From the NCBI RefSeq assembly GCF_010646885.2, contig NZ_CP050700.1, forward strand, positions 2,258,501 to 2,322,500: a stretch of DNA of 64,000 nt. Reading direction: 5' to 3'. The translations under genes were made by a program, and so were the position numbers. Shown here in pieces: positions 57,070-64,000 of this stretch. The notes beneath the pieces are model-generated. The model had not been told where the DNA came from, did no database searches, and saw nothing but the letters and a program-made list of their open reading frames with translations. Origin of the DNA: Desulfopila sp. IMCC35008 (GTDB lineage Bacteria; Desulfobacterota; Desulfobulbia; Desulfobulbales; Desulfocapsaceae). Position 1 is the stretch's first letter; every line of letters starts with the position of its first letter.

Positions 57070-59124
57070 CTATTCGGAGGAGCCACCCTCCCCTTCTGTG
57101 TCTGGAAGTTGCTGTTGACCCGTATCGGCATCAGTGGCTTCCTCTTTAGTTTCGAGTCCGGGCAGACTGAGGTTCTTCTTCTTCTCCTCCTGTACCTTCT
57201 CGGTTGTTTCGTAAATCCTGCGAACAACTCTATTTGACAACCTCTTGCCCTTGGCTGCAGCTCCCTTGATCAGGTACTCATCGAAATCGATATCGATTAT
57301 ATTGGTTTTTGCTCGCGGTGATGGCATCAGGTTGACGCGGGCGTGCCTCTCATTGCCAAACAGGAGCAGCAGGATTCTTGAGCGCTTGTGGGGTGGGAAA
57401 AGTTCATATTCCTTTTCCATTATAAAGGAAGGCATTTTAAATCGCTTAATGTAAACCAGGTTCTCGCGCCCGTCCCTGTAGGCGATATTGAAAATCAGGT
57501 TCTTGCTCACCTTTCCAAACCACTGTATGTCGTAGCCAACAAAAAGCTTTTCGACAATAGGTATGATCTTGTATTTGCCGGTGGCGTAAATAAGGATAAG
57601 TCGATCGTATTCAGAGCAACTTACAGTAAGATCTTCACCTGTTTCGTTAGGTTTGACCTGGTGTCCAAGAAAGCCAGTTGCGCTGTCATAACCAACAGCG
57701 AGGTTTGAGATTGCGACTTTCCTGACACTCACCTCCTTAAAGGATTTTATCTCGGTTCGCCGCGGATACCGTGCGCCATATTTTTCAAGGAGTCCGTCGA
57801 GATATGAGATGGTGTAGCCAATCATATCCTTTAGTGATTTTTCAATCGTTTTTATATCTTTCCCGATTGCGCGGATCTCTTTTTGCTGTTTGTTAATGTC
57901 GAAACGGGAAATTCGCTTTATCTTTATCTCCAGTAATCTTTCTATATCTTCAAGTGTAACAGGTCGGATTAGTTCCTTTGAGAATGGTTTCAGTGCAACC
58001 TCGACAGATTCTACGACTGCCTTGTATGTCTTTTGTTCTTCGATGTTTTTATACAGTCGCTCCTCGATGAATATTTGCTCAAGTATGCGAGCATGCAGTT
58101 TCTCTTGCAGTCGGGACAGGTCAATTTCAAGTTCGCGAGTCAGGTCGGCGACCAACTTAGTGGTGTTTTGCCTCAGAACTTCTGAAACAGACATTGTGGC
58201 CGGGTGGTCACCTTGGATAAGTGTCAGGTTTGGTGATATGGAGATCTCGCAATCCGTGAAGGCGTACAGCGCCTTGATAGTGTCGCCGGCATAGATTCCC
58301 CGAGCCAGCTTTATCTCTATCTCCACCTCTTCAGCAGTGTAGTCGTTGATAGAGATGATTTTTATCTTCCCGGACTTGGCAGCCTTTTCAACTGATTCAA
58401 TGAGAGACTGGGTTGTTGTGTTGTATGGGATTTCCTTAATTGTGATGGTTTTGTCATTTTTTTCTTCAATGCGGGCGCGGCAGCGGATTTTCCCATTGCC
58501 GTCTTCATAGCTGGTTACGTCGACAAATCCCTTTTGAGGGAAATCCGGATAAAGAATAAATTCTTCGTCACGCAGAATGGCCTGTTGCGCCTGCAGGAGT
58601 TCGCAAAAATTATGCGGCATGATTTTCGTGGCCATGCCTACGGCAATACCCTCGGCCCCCTGCAGTAGCAGTATTGGGATTTTTGCAGGCAGAGTGACAG
58701 GTTCCACCATTCTGCCATCATACGAATCGATGAACTCAGTAAGCTCATTCTTGAAGAGCACCTCCTTGGCAAGTGGCGAGAGGCGGCACTCGATGTATCT
58801 GGCAGCAGAAGCCTGGTCGCCGGTGTAAATGTTGCCAAAATTACCCTGCCTGTTAATCAGGTAGCCTTTGTTTGCCAGGTTGACCAGTGCTGCAAAGATG
58901 GATGCGTCGCCGTGCGGATGAAGCTTCATTGTCTCGCCAACTACATTTGCAACCTTGTGGAAACGACCATCTTCCATGTTGAACAATGTTTGAAGGATGC
59001 GTCGCTGTACAGGTTTCAGTCCGTCTTCGATGGCGGGTATGGCGCGTTCACGGATAACGTATGAGGTGTATTCCAGGAAGTTTTCGTCGAAAAGTTTGTG
59101 CAGCTTACCAGTTGATGGTTCCAT
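57070..59124 (-). CDS. parC: Type IIA DNA topoisomerase subunit A (ParC/GyrA-like)
   Basis: 684 residues. The DNA-breaking tyrosine lies in ARYIECRLSP, inside GDASIFAALVNLANKGYLINRQGNFGNIYTGD context that matches topoisomerase IV-like subunits of Bacteroidetes and deltaproteobacteria. The helical gate DGLKPVQRRIL is intact. The C-terminal beta-pinwheel region is short and ends in an acidic Gln-rich tail, so it may lack strong DNA wrapping and act as a decatenase. It is coupled to the B subunit gene 62 nt upstream. Confidence 0.88.
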   Translation of the reverse strand: MEPSTGKLHKLFDENFLEYTSYVIRERAIPAIEDGLKPVQRRILQTLFNMEDGRFHKVANVVGETMKLHPHGDASIFAALVNLANKGYLINRQGNFGNIYTGDQASAARYIECRLSPLAKEVLFKNELTEFIDSYDGRMVEPVTLPAKIPILLLQGAEGIAVGMATKIMPHNFCELLQAQQAILRDEEFILYPDFPQKGFVDVTSYEDGNGKIRCRARIEEKNDKTITIKEIPYNTTTQSLIESVEKAAKSGKIKIISINDYTAEEVEIEIKLARGIYAGDTIKALYAFTDCEISISPNLTLIQGDHPATMSVSEVLRQNTTKLVADLTRELEIDLSRLQEKLHARILEQIFIEERLYKNIEEQKTYKAVVESVEVALKPFSKELIRPVTLEDIERLLEIKIKRISRFDINKQQKEIRAIGKDIKTIEKSLKDMIGYTISYLDGLLEKYGARYPRRTEIKSFKEVSVRKVAISNLAVGYDSATGFLGHQVKPNETGEDLTVSCSEYDRLILIYATGKYKIIPIVEKLFVGYDIQWFGKVSKNLIFNIAYRDGRENLVYIKRFKMPSFIMEKEYELFPPHKRSRILLLLFGNERHARVNLMPSPRAKTNIIDIDFDEYLIKGAAAKGKRLSNRVVRRIYETTEKVQEEKKKNLSLPGLETKEEATDADTGQQQLPDTEGEGGSSE

Positions 59125-59186
59125 TCAAAAATAACACTTTAGGGAAGATTGTTTATAATTAACATTAAGAAAAATCCAGCAATATC

Positions 59187-61022
59187 CTACTCGACAGGCA
59201 CAAGGTTCTCCATAATGTATTGTTTTCTCTCCGGCGTGTTTTTGCCCATGTAAAAGGAGAGTACCTTGCTGACCTCACTCAATGAGTCCAGGGTGACACT
59301 TCGCAGTCGAATCTCGCCGGAAATAAATTGTTTAAACTCTTTTGGGGAAATTTCACCCAGTCCCTTGAATCGCGTTGTCTCGACGTTGAGTTTTCGTTTC
59401 CCTCTGCCCTGTAACTTCTTGGTCGCACTCACCTTTTCCTGCTCTGAGTAGCAGTAAAATGTTTCCTTCCTGTTTCGAACACGAAAGATTGGTGTCTCAA
59501 GGATGTAGATGTGTCCCAACTTCACCAGCGGCTCGAAGTAGTGAAGAAAGAAGGTGAGCAGCAAGTTTCTGATGTGCAGGCCGTCCACATCGGCATCAGT
59601 TGCAAGGATGACTTTGTCGTATCGCAGATTGCCGATGGAATCTTCAACATCAAGCGCACGCATAAGTGAATACATCTCTTCGTTTTTGTAAAGTATGGCC
59701 AGTTTTTGGCCAAGCACATTCATTGGCTTACCTTTAAGGGAGAATACAGCCTGCGTGAGCGGATCTCTCGACGATACAATCGAACCGGCGGCAGACTGCC
59801 CTTCGGTGATAAATATCATATTCTCCCGCCCATCCTTGGAGGGTTTGCCTTTTGACGGGTGGTATTTGCAATCCTTAAGCTGAGGGATCTTGAATGCGAC
59901 TTTTCGAGCCTTCGCACGCGCTTCCTTTCGGACTGATTGCAATTCCTTGCGCACCTTCTCGTTACGCAGAATTTTCTCAATCAATCGTTCGGCAGATTCT
60001 GATTTTTTGTAAAGGGTGTCTGAAACTGCGTCCTTGACCTTGCCGACAATCCAGGATCGGACCTCGGTGTTGCCAAGTTTGTTCTTGGTTTGCGACTCAA
60101 AAACCGGCTCCTTGACTTTTATTGCCAGGGTGCCGACTATGCCGTCCCTGACGTCTGTATTAACAAATTTTTTATTTGAAAACTCATTTATCCCCTTCAG
60201 GATTCCTTCGCGAAATGCCGAAAGGTGGGTACCTCCTTCGCTGGTGTAAGTGCCATTGACGAATGTGTAATAGTTTTCACCGTAACTGTCGATATGGGAG
60301 AATGCGAACTCGAGGGTGGAATCCTTATAGTAAATGGGGTCGTAGATGTTGTCGCCGTTTAGTTCCTTGTCTAAAAGATCAAGAAGTCCGTTTGCAGAAT
60401 AGTACTGTTTCTTATTGAGAAACAGTTTGAGTCCGGCGTTAAGGTAGGCATATCGCCACATTCTCTTTTCAATAAACTCATTATCAAAGGAGAATTCTCC
60501 GAACATTTCCGAGTCGGGAAGGAAGTCGATACTGGTACCGTTTTTTTCTTCGGACTCTCCTTCGGTCTGTTCCTTGAGGATCCCCTTGGAAAATTGAGCT
60601 GACGAGAAATTGCCGTCACGATAGGCAGTTACGACAAAGTCTTCAGATAAGGCGTTAACAGCCTTTGTGCCAACACCGTTCAAGCCGACAGAAAATTGGA
60701 AAACATCTGTATTGTACTTTGCTCCAGTATTAATTACTGAGACACAATCAACGATTTTCCCTAACGGTATCCCCCTGCCATAATCCCGGACATGAACCCT
60801 GCCGTCATCACTGATGTGGACATCGACACGTTTTCCTGCCCCCATGATGAATTCGTCGACGGCATTATCAACAATTTCCTTAAGTAGAATATAGATACCG
60901 TCATCCTGGTTTGAGCCATCACCAAGACGCCCTATGTACATACCCGGTCGTTTGCGGATATGCTCAAGGGAGCTTAGCGTTTTGATCTTGCTTTCGTCGT
61001 AATTATGGGTAGGTACGTTCAT
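59187..61022 (-). CDS. parE: Type IIA DNA topoisomerase subunit B (ParE/GyrB-like)
   Basis: 611 residues. GHKL ATPase motifs (EIVDNAVDEFIMG, RDYGRGIPLG, VGLNGVGTKAVNALS) lead into a transducer and Toprim domain (EGQSAAGSIV, DADVDGLHIRNLLL). It supplies ATP-driven strand passage together with the subunit encoded next to it. The sequence is closer to topoisomerase IV-like B subunits than to GyrB by length and lacks the long GyrB insert. Paired divergent from nothing; it heads the two-gene unit. Confidence 0.9.
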   Translation of the reverse strand: MNVPTHNYDESKIKTLSSLEHIRKRPGMYIGRLGDGSNQDDGIYILLKEIVDNAVDEFIMGAGKRVDVHISDDGRVHVRDYGRGIPLGKIVDCVSVINTGAKYNTDVFQFSVGLNGVGTKAVNALSEDFVVTAYRDGNFSSAQFSKGILKEQTEGESEEKNGTSIDFLPDSEMFGEFSFDNEFIEKRMWRYAYLNAGLKLFLNKKQYYSANGLLDLLDKELNGDNIYDPIYYKDSTLEFAFSHIDSYGENYYTFVNGTYTSEGGTHLSAFREGILKGINEFSNKKFVNTDVRDGIVGTLAIKVKEPVFESQTKNKLGNTEVRSWIVGKVKDAVSDTLYKKSESAERLIEKILRNEKVRKELQSVRKEARAKARKVAFKIPQLKDCKYHPSKGKPSKDGRENMIFITEGQSAAGSIVSSRDPLTQAVFSLKGKPMNVLGQKLAILYKNEEMYSLMRALDVEDSIGNLRYDKVILATDADVDGLHIRNLLLTFFLHYFEPLVKLGHIYILETPIFRVRNRKETFYCYSEQEKVSATKKLQGRGKRKLNVETTRFKGLGEISPKEFKQFISGEIRLRSVTLDSLSEVSKVLSFYMGKNTPERKQYIMENLVPVE

Positions 61023-61221
61023 TTTTTGAGGTCTGCCACAGGGTTGATCGTTATGAGTCTGGATCGTATACTATTTCATTTAAGTTCAATTAGCAACAGC
61101 CATCATAAGCCGCTGGTCCATACTCTGCCTCTCCCTGTCGGCAGCCCATCATTGATAATGCGCAGTCATGCGCACATCACACAAGTAGTTGTATTGTCAT
61201 CCAATTAACCATGAAGTGCCT

Positions 61222-61422
61222 TCACATCATTCTGACCCTTTCACAATCCGGGCAAATCCAAGTCGGACCATTGCTGATCCCCCATTTGTTTTCTTCAAAA
61301 CACTCTACGCAAATCATGAAACCACAGGGGCAACTCCAACAGAAACTCTTTTCTTCTTTGCAGCAATGACATCGATATTCACCAATTTTTCTCTTCCTGT
61401 ACCCCTTCGCCTTCCCACTCAC
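61222..61422 (-). CDS. Small cysteine-rich zinc-ribbon-like protein
   Basis: 66 residues from a GTG that overlaps the cutA stop (GTGA). Nine cysteines occur in pairs (CHCCKEEKSFC, CPCGFMICVEC, CPDC), suggesting two zinc sites. The basic N-terminus (KAKGYRKRK) could bind nucleic acid. I do not recognise a named family. It is evidently translated with cutA. Confidence 0.7.
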   Translation of the reverse strand: MSGKAKGYRKRKIGEYRCHCCKEEKSFCWSCPCGFMICVECFEENKWGISNGPTWICPDCERVRMM

Positions 61423-61739
61423 GATTGCAGCTCCTCCTTCATCCAGTTACGGTAGGACGCACTGATGTTGGTTATTTCCATGGCTATAATTTCCGGAACG
61501 TCATAGGGGTGCTCTTCTGCAATCAGTTGCTCCACTTTGACAAATAAAGATGAAAATGTTTTAAGGCTGAGCAGATATTCGGGTGAATGCTCAATTTCGC
61601 CTTGCCACCAGTAACGGCTTTCTATGGGCCCTGAAATCTGGCAACAGGCCGCAAGTCTTTTTCGCAGCAGCGAATCTGCCAGCTGCTGACCATTTTGTTT
61701 GGTTTCGACAGTCGTTTGTACTATAAGAGGTTTGTCCAT
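61419..61739 (-). CDS. cutA: CutA family divalent-cation tolerance protein
   Basis: 106 residues from the ATG at 61739 (AGGAT ahead); an upstream start at 61820 is unlikely. CutA1 trimers are small signalling-like cytosolic proteins, linked to copper tolerance in E. coli. Conserved segments ESRYWWQGEIEHSPEYLLSLKT and EEHPYDVPEIIAMEI are intact. It is followed by the overlapping cysteine-rich gene and is divergent from coaX. Confidence 0.9.
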   Translation of the reverse strand: MDKPLIVQTTVETKQNGQQLADSLLRKRLAACCQISGPIESRYWWQGEIEHSPEYLLSLKTFSSLFVKVEQLIAEEHPYDVPEIIAMEITNISASYRNWMKEELQS

Positions 61740-61841
61740 TTGCGGATATCCTGATAGATTGTTGTTTGGTTTTGCTGTGTTTCTATTGTGCAGCTCAAAA
61801 AATATAATTCTTTTTACCACTTCTAGCCAGAGGTACCATTG

Positions 61842-62642
61842 ATGTTACTTGTTATCGATGTAGGCAATTCACATACGGTTACAGGTCTGTATGAGGGTGA
61901 CAGGCTTAGGGGCCAATGGCGCCTCAAGTCAGACCGGGCCAAGACAGATGATGAAATAGGTGTTCACTACCACTCCCTGTTTTCCATGACAGGTATAAAC
62001 ACCACGGAAGTGAGTGGTGTGGTGCTGGCAAGTGTTGTGCCTAGTCTTGAATCGGCGTGGGTTTCCTGTTGTTCAAAATATTTTTTCACCCATTTGCAAA
62101 AGAAAATATTTGTGGTTTCTGCCGACAGCGTGAAGGATATGATTTCCATTCGCCTGGCCAACCCTGGTGAGGTGGGTGCGGACCGTTTAGTCAATGGTAT
62201 AGCAGCCTTCAGGCGATTCAAGAAGCCGGTTGTCGTCATAGATTTTGGAACAGCTATAACCTTTGACTGCGTTAGTGGCAGTTGTGAATACTTAGGTGGC
62301 GCTATTCTCCCAGGTATTGCAATATCACTCGACGCCCTGTCGTCACGAACGGCCAAGTTACCCCACATAGATATTTCCAAAAAACCCGATTCAGCAATTG
62401 GCAAATCAACAGTTGAGGCAATGACAAGCGGTATTGTCTACGGTTATGGAGGGATGATTGATGGAGTTATCCAGCGAATCCGCAAGGAGATGACAGGTTC
62501 AGATAGCGGTGAAATGGAAGTTGTCGCCACAGGTGGGATGGCATCAATTATTGCTCCTGCGACGCAGTCGATACAACATGTGGACCCCTTACTTACCCTT
62601 GAAGGCCTCAAGATTATTTTTGAGGAAAAGGTTGGTAGTTAG
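61842..62642 (+). CDS. coaX: Type III pantothenate kinase
   Basis: 266 residues from the ATG at 61842 (a TTG at 61839 adds one). It phosphorylates pantothenate in CoA synthesis. Phosphate motif VIDVGNSHTVTGL, PGEVGADRLVNG and VVIDFGTAITFDCVS are all present, typical of the ASKHA-fold CoaX rather than CoaA. Its stop codon is directly followed by the next gene's ATG. Confidence 0.94.
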   Translation: MLLVIDVGNSHTVTGLYEGDRLRGQWRLKSDRAKTDDEIGVHYHSLFSMTGINTTEVSGVVLASVVPSLESAWVSCCSKYFFTHLQKKIFVVSADSVKDMISIRLANPGEVGADRLVNGIAAFRRFKKPVVVIDFGTAITFDCVSGSCEYLGGAILPGIAISLDALSSRTAKLPHIDISKKPDSAIGKSTVEAMTSGIVYGYGGMIDGVIQRIRKEMTGSDSGEMEVVATGGMASIIAPATQSIQHVDPLLTLEGLKIIFEEKVGS

Positions 62643-63566
62643 ATGGCCAAGCCTCTTGTTCCATCCGCCCTTGAAAAAGGTGACATTATAGGCATTGTCG
62701 CTCCTGCGGGTCGAGTAGTCGAACAGGCGCGCTTTGAGAAAGGGATTCGTATCCTGCGTGAGATGGGCTTTGAGCCAGTATTCCCTCGTGAGCTCTGGCC
62801 TGGCCCCGGTTATCTTGCAGATACCGATGTAAACAGGGCTGGCGAATTGATGCGCATGGTAGCTTCGCCAGAGGTTAAGGCTGTCATGGCGGCCCGTGGC
62901 GGTTATGGATGCCTGAGGACTCTAGCTCATCTTGATTTTTCACAGTTTCGCAAAAATCCTAAACCTGTTATCGGATTTTCTGACCTCACCATTCTGCTCA
63001 ACCAGATTTTTGCGCAGGCTAACCTCCTCTGTTTTCATGGCCCGGTGGTCACATCACTTCCTGATTGCACCAATACCGCCCTGGAGAGGTTGTACTACTC
63101 ACTGACAGGTAACTTCAGAAAAGGTTTACAGGTAGGTGATGTAGAGATAGTGAGGGGCGGCGACGAGGTCAGGGGCATACTTGTCGGAGGGAATCTCAGC
63201 TCCCTCATGGCAATGATTGGCACCCCTTACGATCCCAGCTGGAAGGAAGCAATTCTCTTTATTGAAGATATCAATGAGCCTCTCTACAAAATCGACAGGA
63301 TGCTTACCCAGTTGGCTCTTTCAGGTAAACTTGAAGGGGTCAGGGGGCTCCTTATCGGCGATTTCGGCATGGATGAGAAATTTGATACCATAAGTAAATT
63401 GAGGTATACAGAGGCAATCTGGACCAGAGTCCTGGAGCTTACCAGCAACACCCCCTTCCCTGTCTGGGGGAACTGCCCAATAGGTCATTTCAACAACAAT
63501 CTCACATTGCCGCTTGGCCTGCCAACCATTATGGACAGCAACGCAGCAACGCTTTCATTTTATTAA
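62643..63566 (+). CDS. ldcA: LD-carboxypeptidase (S66 family)
   Basis: 307 residues. It cleaves the terminal D-Ala from murein tetrapeptides in recycling, or acts as an MccF-like immunity peptidase. The nucleophile serine is in GFSDLTILL (about 114), and the acid and base residues fall in LFIEDINEPLY and CPIGHFNNN. The sequence lacks a signal peptide, so it is cytosolic. Translation is probably coupled to coaX, with no spacer. Confidence 0.9.
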   Translation: MAKPLVPSALEKGDIIGIVAPAGRVVEQARFEKGIRILREMGFEPVFPRELWPGPGYLADTDVNRAGELMRMVASPEVKAVMAARGGYGCLRTLAHLDFSQFRKNPKPVIGFSDLTILLNQIFAQANLLCFHGPVVTSLPDCTNTALERLYYSLTGNFRKGLQVGDVEIVRGGDEVRGILVGGNLSSLMAMIGTPYDPSWKEAILFIEDINEPLYKIDRMLTQLALSGKLEGVRGLLIGDFGMDEKFDTISKLRYTEAIWTRVLELTSNTPFPVWGNCPIGHFNNNLTLPLGLPTIMDSNAATLSFY

Positions 63567-63641
63567 CATATCGAACGGTTGCTTTATGTCATGAGAAGTT
63601 CTGCTGTTCTTTTATCGCCTTCGTTTTGAACCTCTTGATAT

Positions 63642-63670
63642 TTGACTTCCACCAGCTAAAATGCTATAGA
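63642..63670 (+). promoter_or_regulatory. Sigma-70 promoter for the SH3-domain gene
   Basis: -35 TTGACT (63642-63647), a 17-bp spacer and -10 TATAGA (63665-63670) predict a start near 63677, about 62 nt before the ATG at 63739. Confidence 0.7.
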
Positions 63671-63738
63671 AGAACCATGCTCGAAACAAAGATTTCAAAC
63701 CTAAAATCTGCAAAATCAGAACCTATCAGGACCAATAT

Positions 63739-64000
63739 ATGTCTTTACGTAGTGCTTTACGTTCAATAATTGTTGCCGGAAGTCTTGGCGTGTATATGGC
63801 AGTTCCGGCTTATGCTGCCGAATATGTATCTGTAAACAAGGACAATGTGAATGTCAGAACCGGGCCCAGTACAAAAAACCCGGTCTATATGGAACTTTTT
63901 GCCGGCTACCCCCTAAAGGTTACGCAACGTAGTGGTGAATGGGCCAAAATCTCTGATTTTGAGGGAGACAGCGGCTGGATACACAATTCGCTTATTGGTA
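63739..64000 (+). CDS. Exported SH3-domain protein, 3' end outside the window
   Basis: The first 87 residues are visible. A signal peptide (1-25, ending AYAAEY) is followed by a bacterial SH3 (SH3b) domain: VNVRTGPSTKNPVYMEL, then EWAKISDFEGDSGWIHNSL. Such domains bind peptidoglycan or peptides in the periplasm. The reading frame continues past base 64000, so length and further domains are unknown. It has its own promoter and an AGGA upstream. Confidence 0.85.
   Translation, partial: MSLRSALRSIIVAGSLGVYMAVPAYAAEYVSVNKDNVNVRTGPSTKNPVYMELFAGYPLKVTQRSGEWAKISDFEGDSGWIHNSLIG

Overview
The window reads as chromosomal DNA of an anaerobic deltaproteobacterium (Desulfobacterota). A Desulfobulbales-type sulfur-cycle organism is the best guess, by inference only, since no rRNA gene is present. 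Pointers are a B-type succinate/fumarate:quinone oxidoreductase, the DUF39 homocysteine biosynthesis protein, anaerobic cobalamin genes (cbiD, cbiET, cobM), LL-diaminopimelate aminotransferase, an Mn-dependent pyrophosphatase, multihaem c-type cytochromes, a TRAP transporter and a UGA-encoded selenoprotein. Nearly all the DNA is single-copy genes in tight operons. I found no rRNA, tRNA, CRISPR array, phage or insertion sequence.

Layout. 0.3-6.7 kb: an EF-hand-like acidic protein, then a minus-strand group of envelope and peptidase genes (DUF3014, GYF-AIM24, SprA-like, M18 peptidase, lytic transglycosylase). 7.1-10.8 kb: Mn pyrophosphatase with a clear promoter and terminator, a minus-strand selenoprotein/tetrahaem cytochrome, an S4 protein and a lipoprotein. 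10.8-15.5 kb: a minus-strand operon pheA-tsaD-DUF2062-rsmA-iron ADH. 15.8-23.3 kb: DUF39-larE, HU, cbiD-cbiET-cobM and a fused hisHF. 23.4-30 kb: a DctB/DctD two-component system and its TRAP transporter dctPQM, with a candidate sigma-54 promoter and a terminator inside the operon. 30.2-36.6 kb: universal stress protein, ispH, dapL, pepN and an SDR. 36.6-41.6 kb: a small dihaem cytochrome, a geranylgeranyl-reductase-type flavoprotein and sdhCAB. 41.8-50 kb: HAD phosphatase-DUF445, an outer-membrane barrel protein, and the operon trmL-serC-radical SAM-rlmN-SagB-like. 50-57 kb: a palindromic element, comEA-like-miaA-recJ, and purB-DUF4911-miaB. 57-64 kb: a type IIA topoisomerase pair (minus), cutA with a small cysteine-rich gene, coaX-ldcA, and the start of an SH3-domain protein cut by the right edge.

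The most notable finding is the gene at 8132-9607. Its reading frame continues through an in-frame TGA at a CG(C/U) motif. A hairpin follows directly, with a GGUCU apical loop starting 19 nt after the UGA, the same geometry as the E. coli fdhF SECIS. Started at the downstream ATG it would lose its signal peptide and redox motif. Other points for a second look are the eukaryote-like HisHF fusion, the predicted DctD/sigma-54 control of dctPQM, the DUF39-larE pair, a 147-bp palindromic element, and two very small ORFs.
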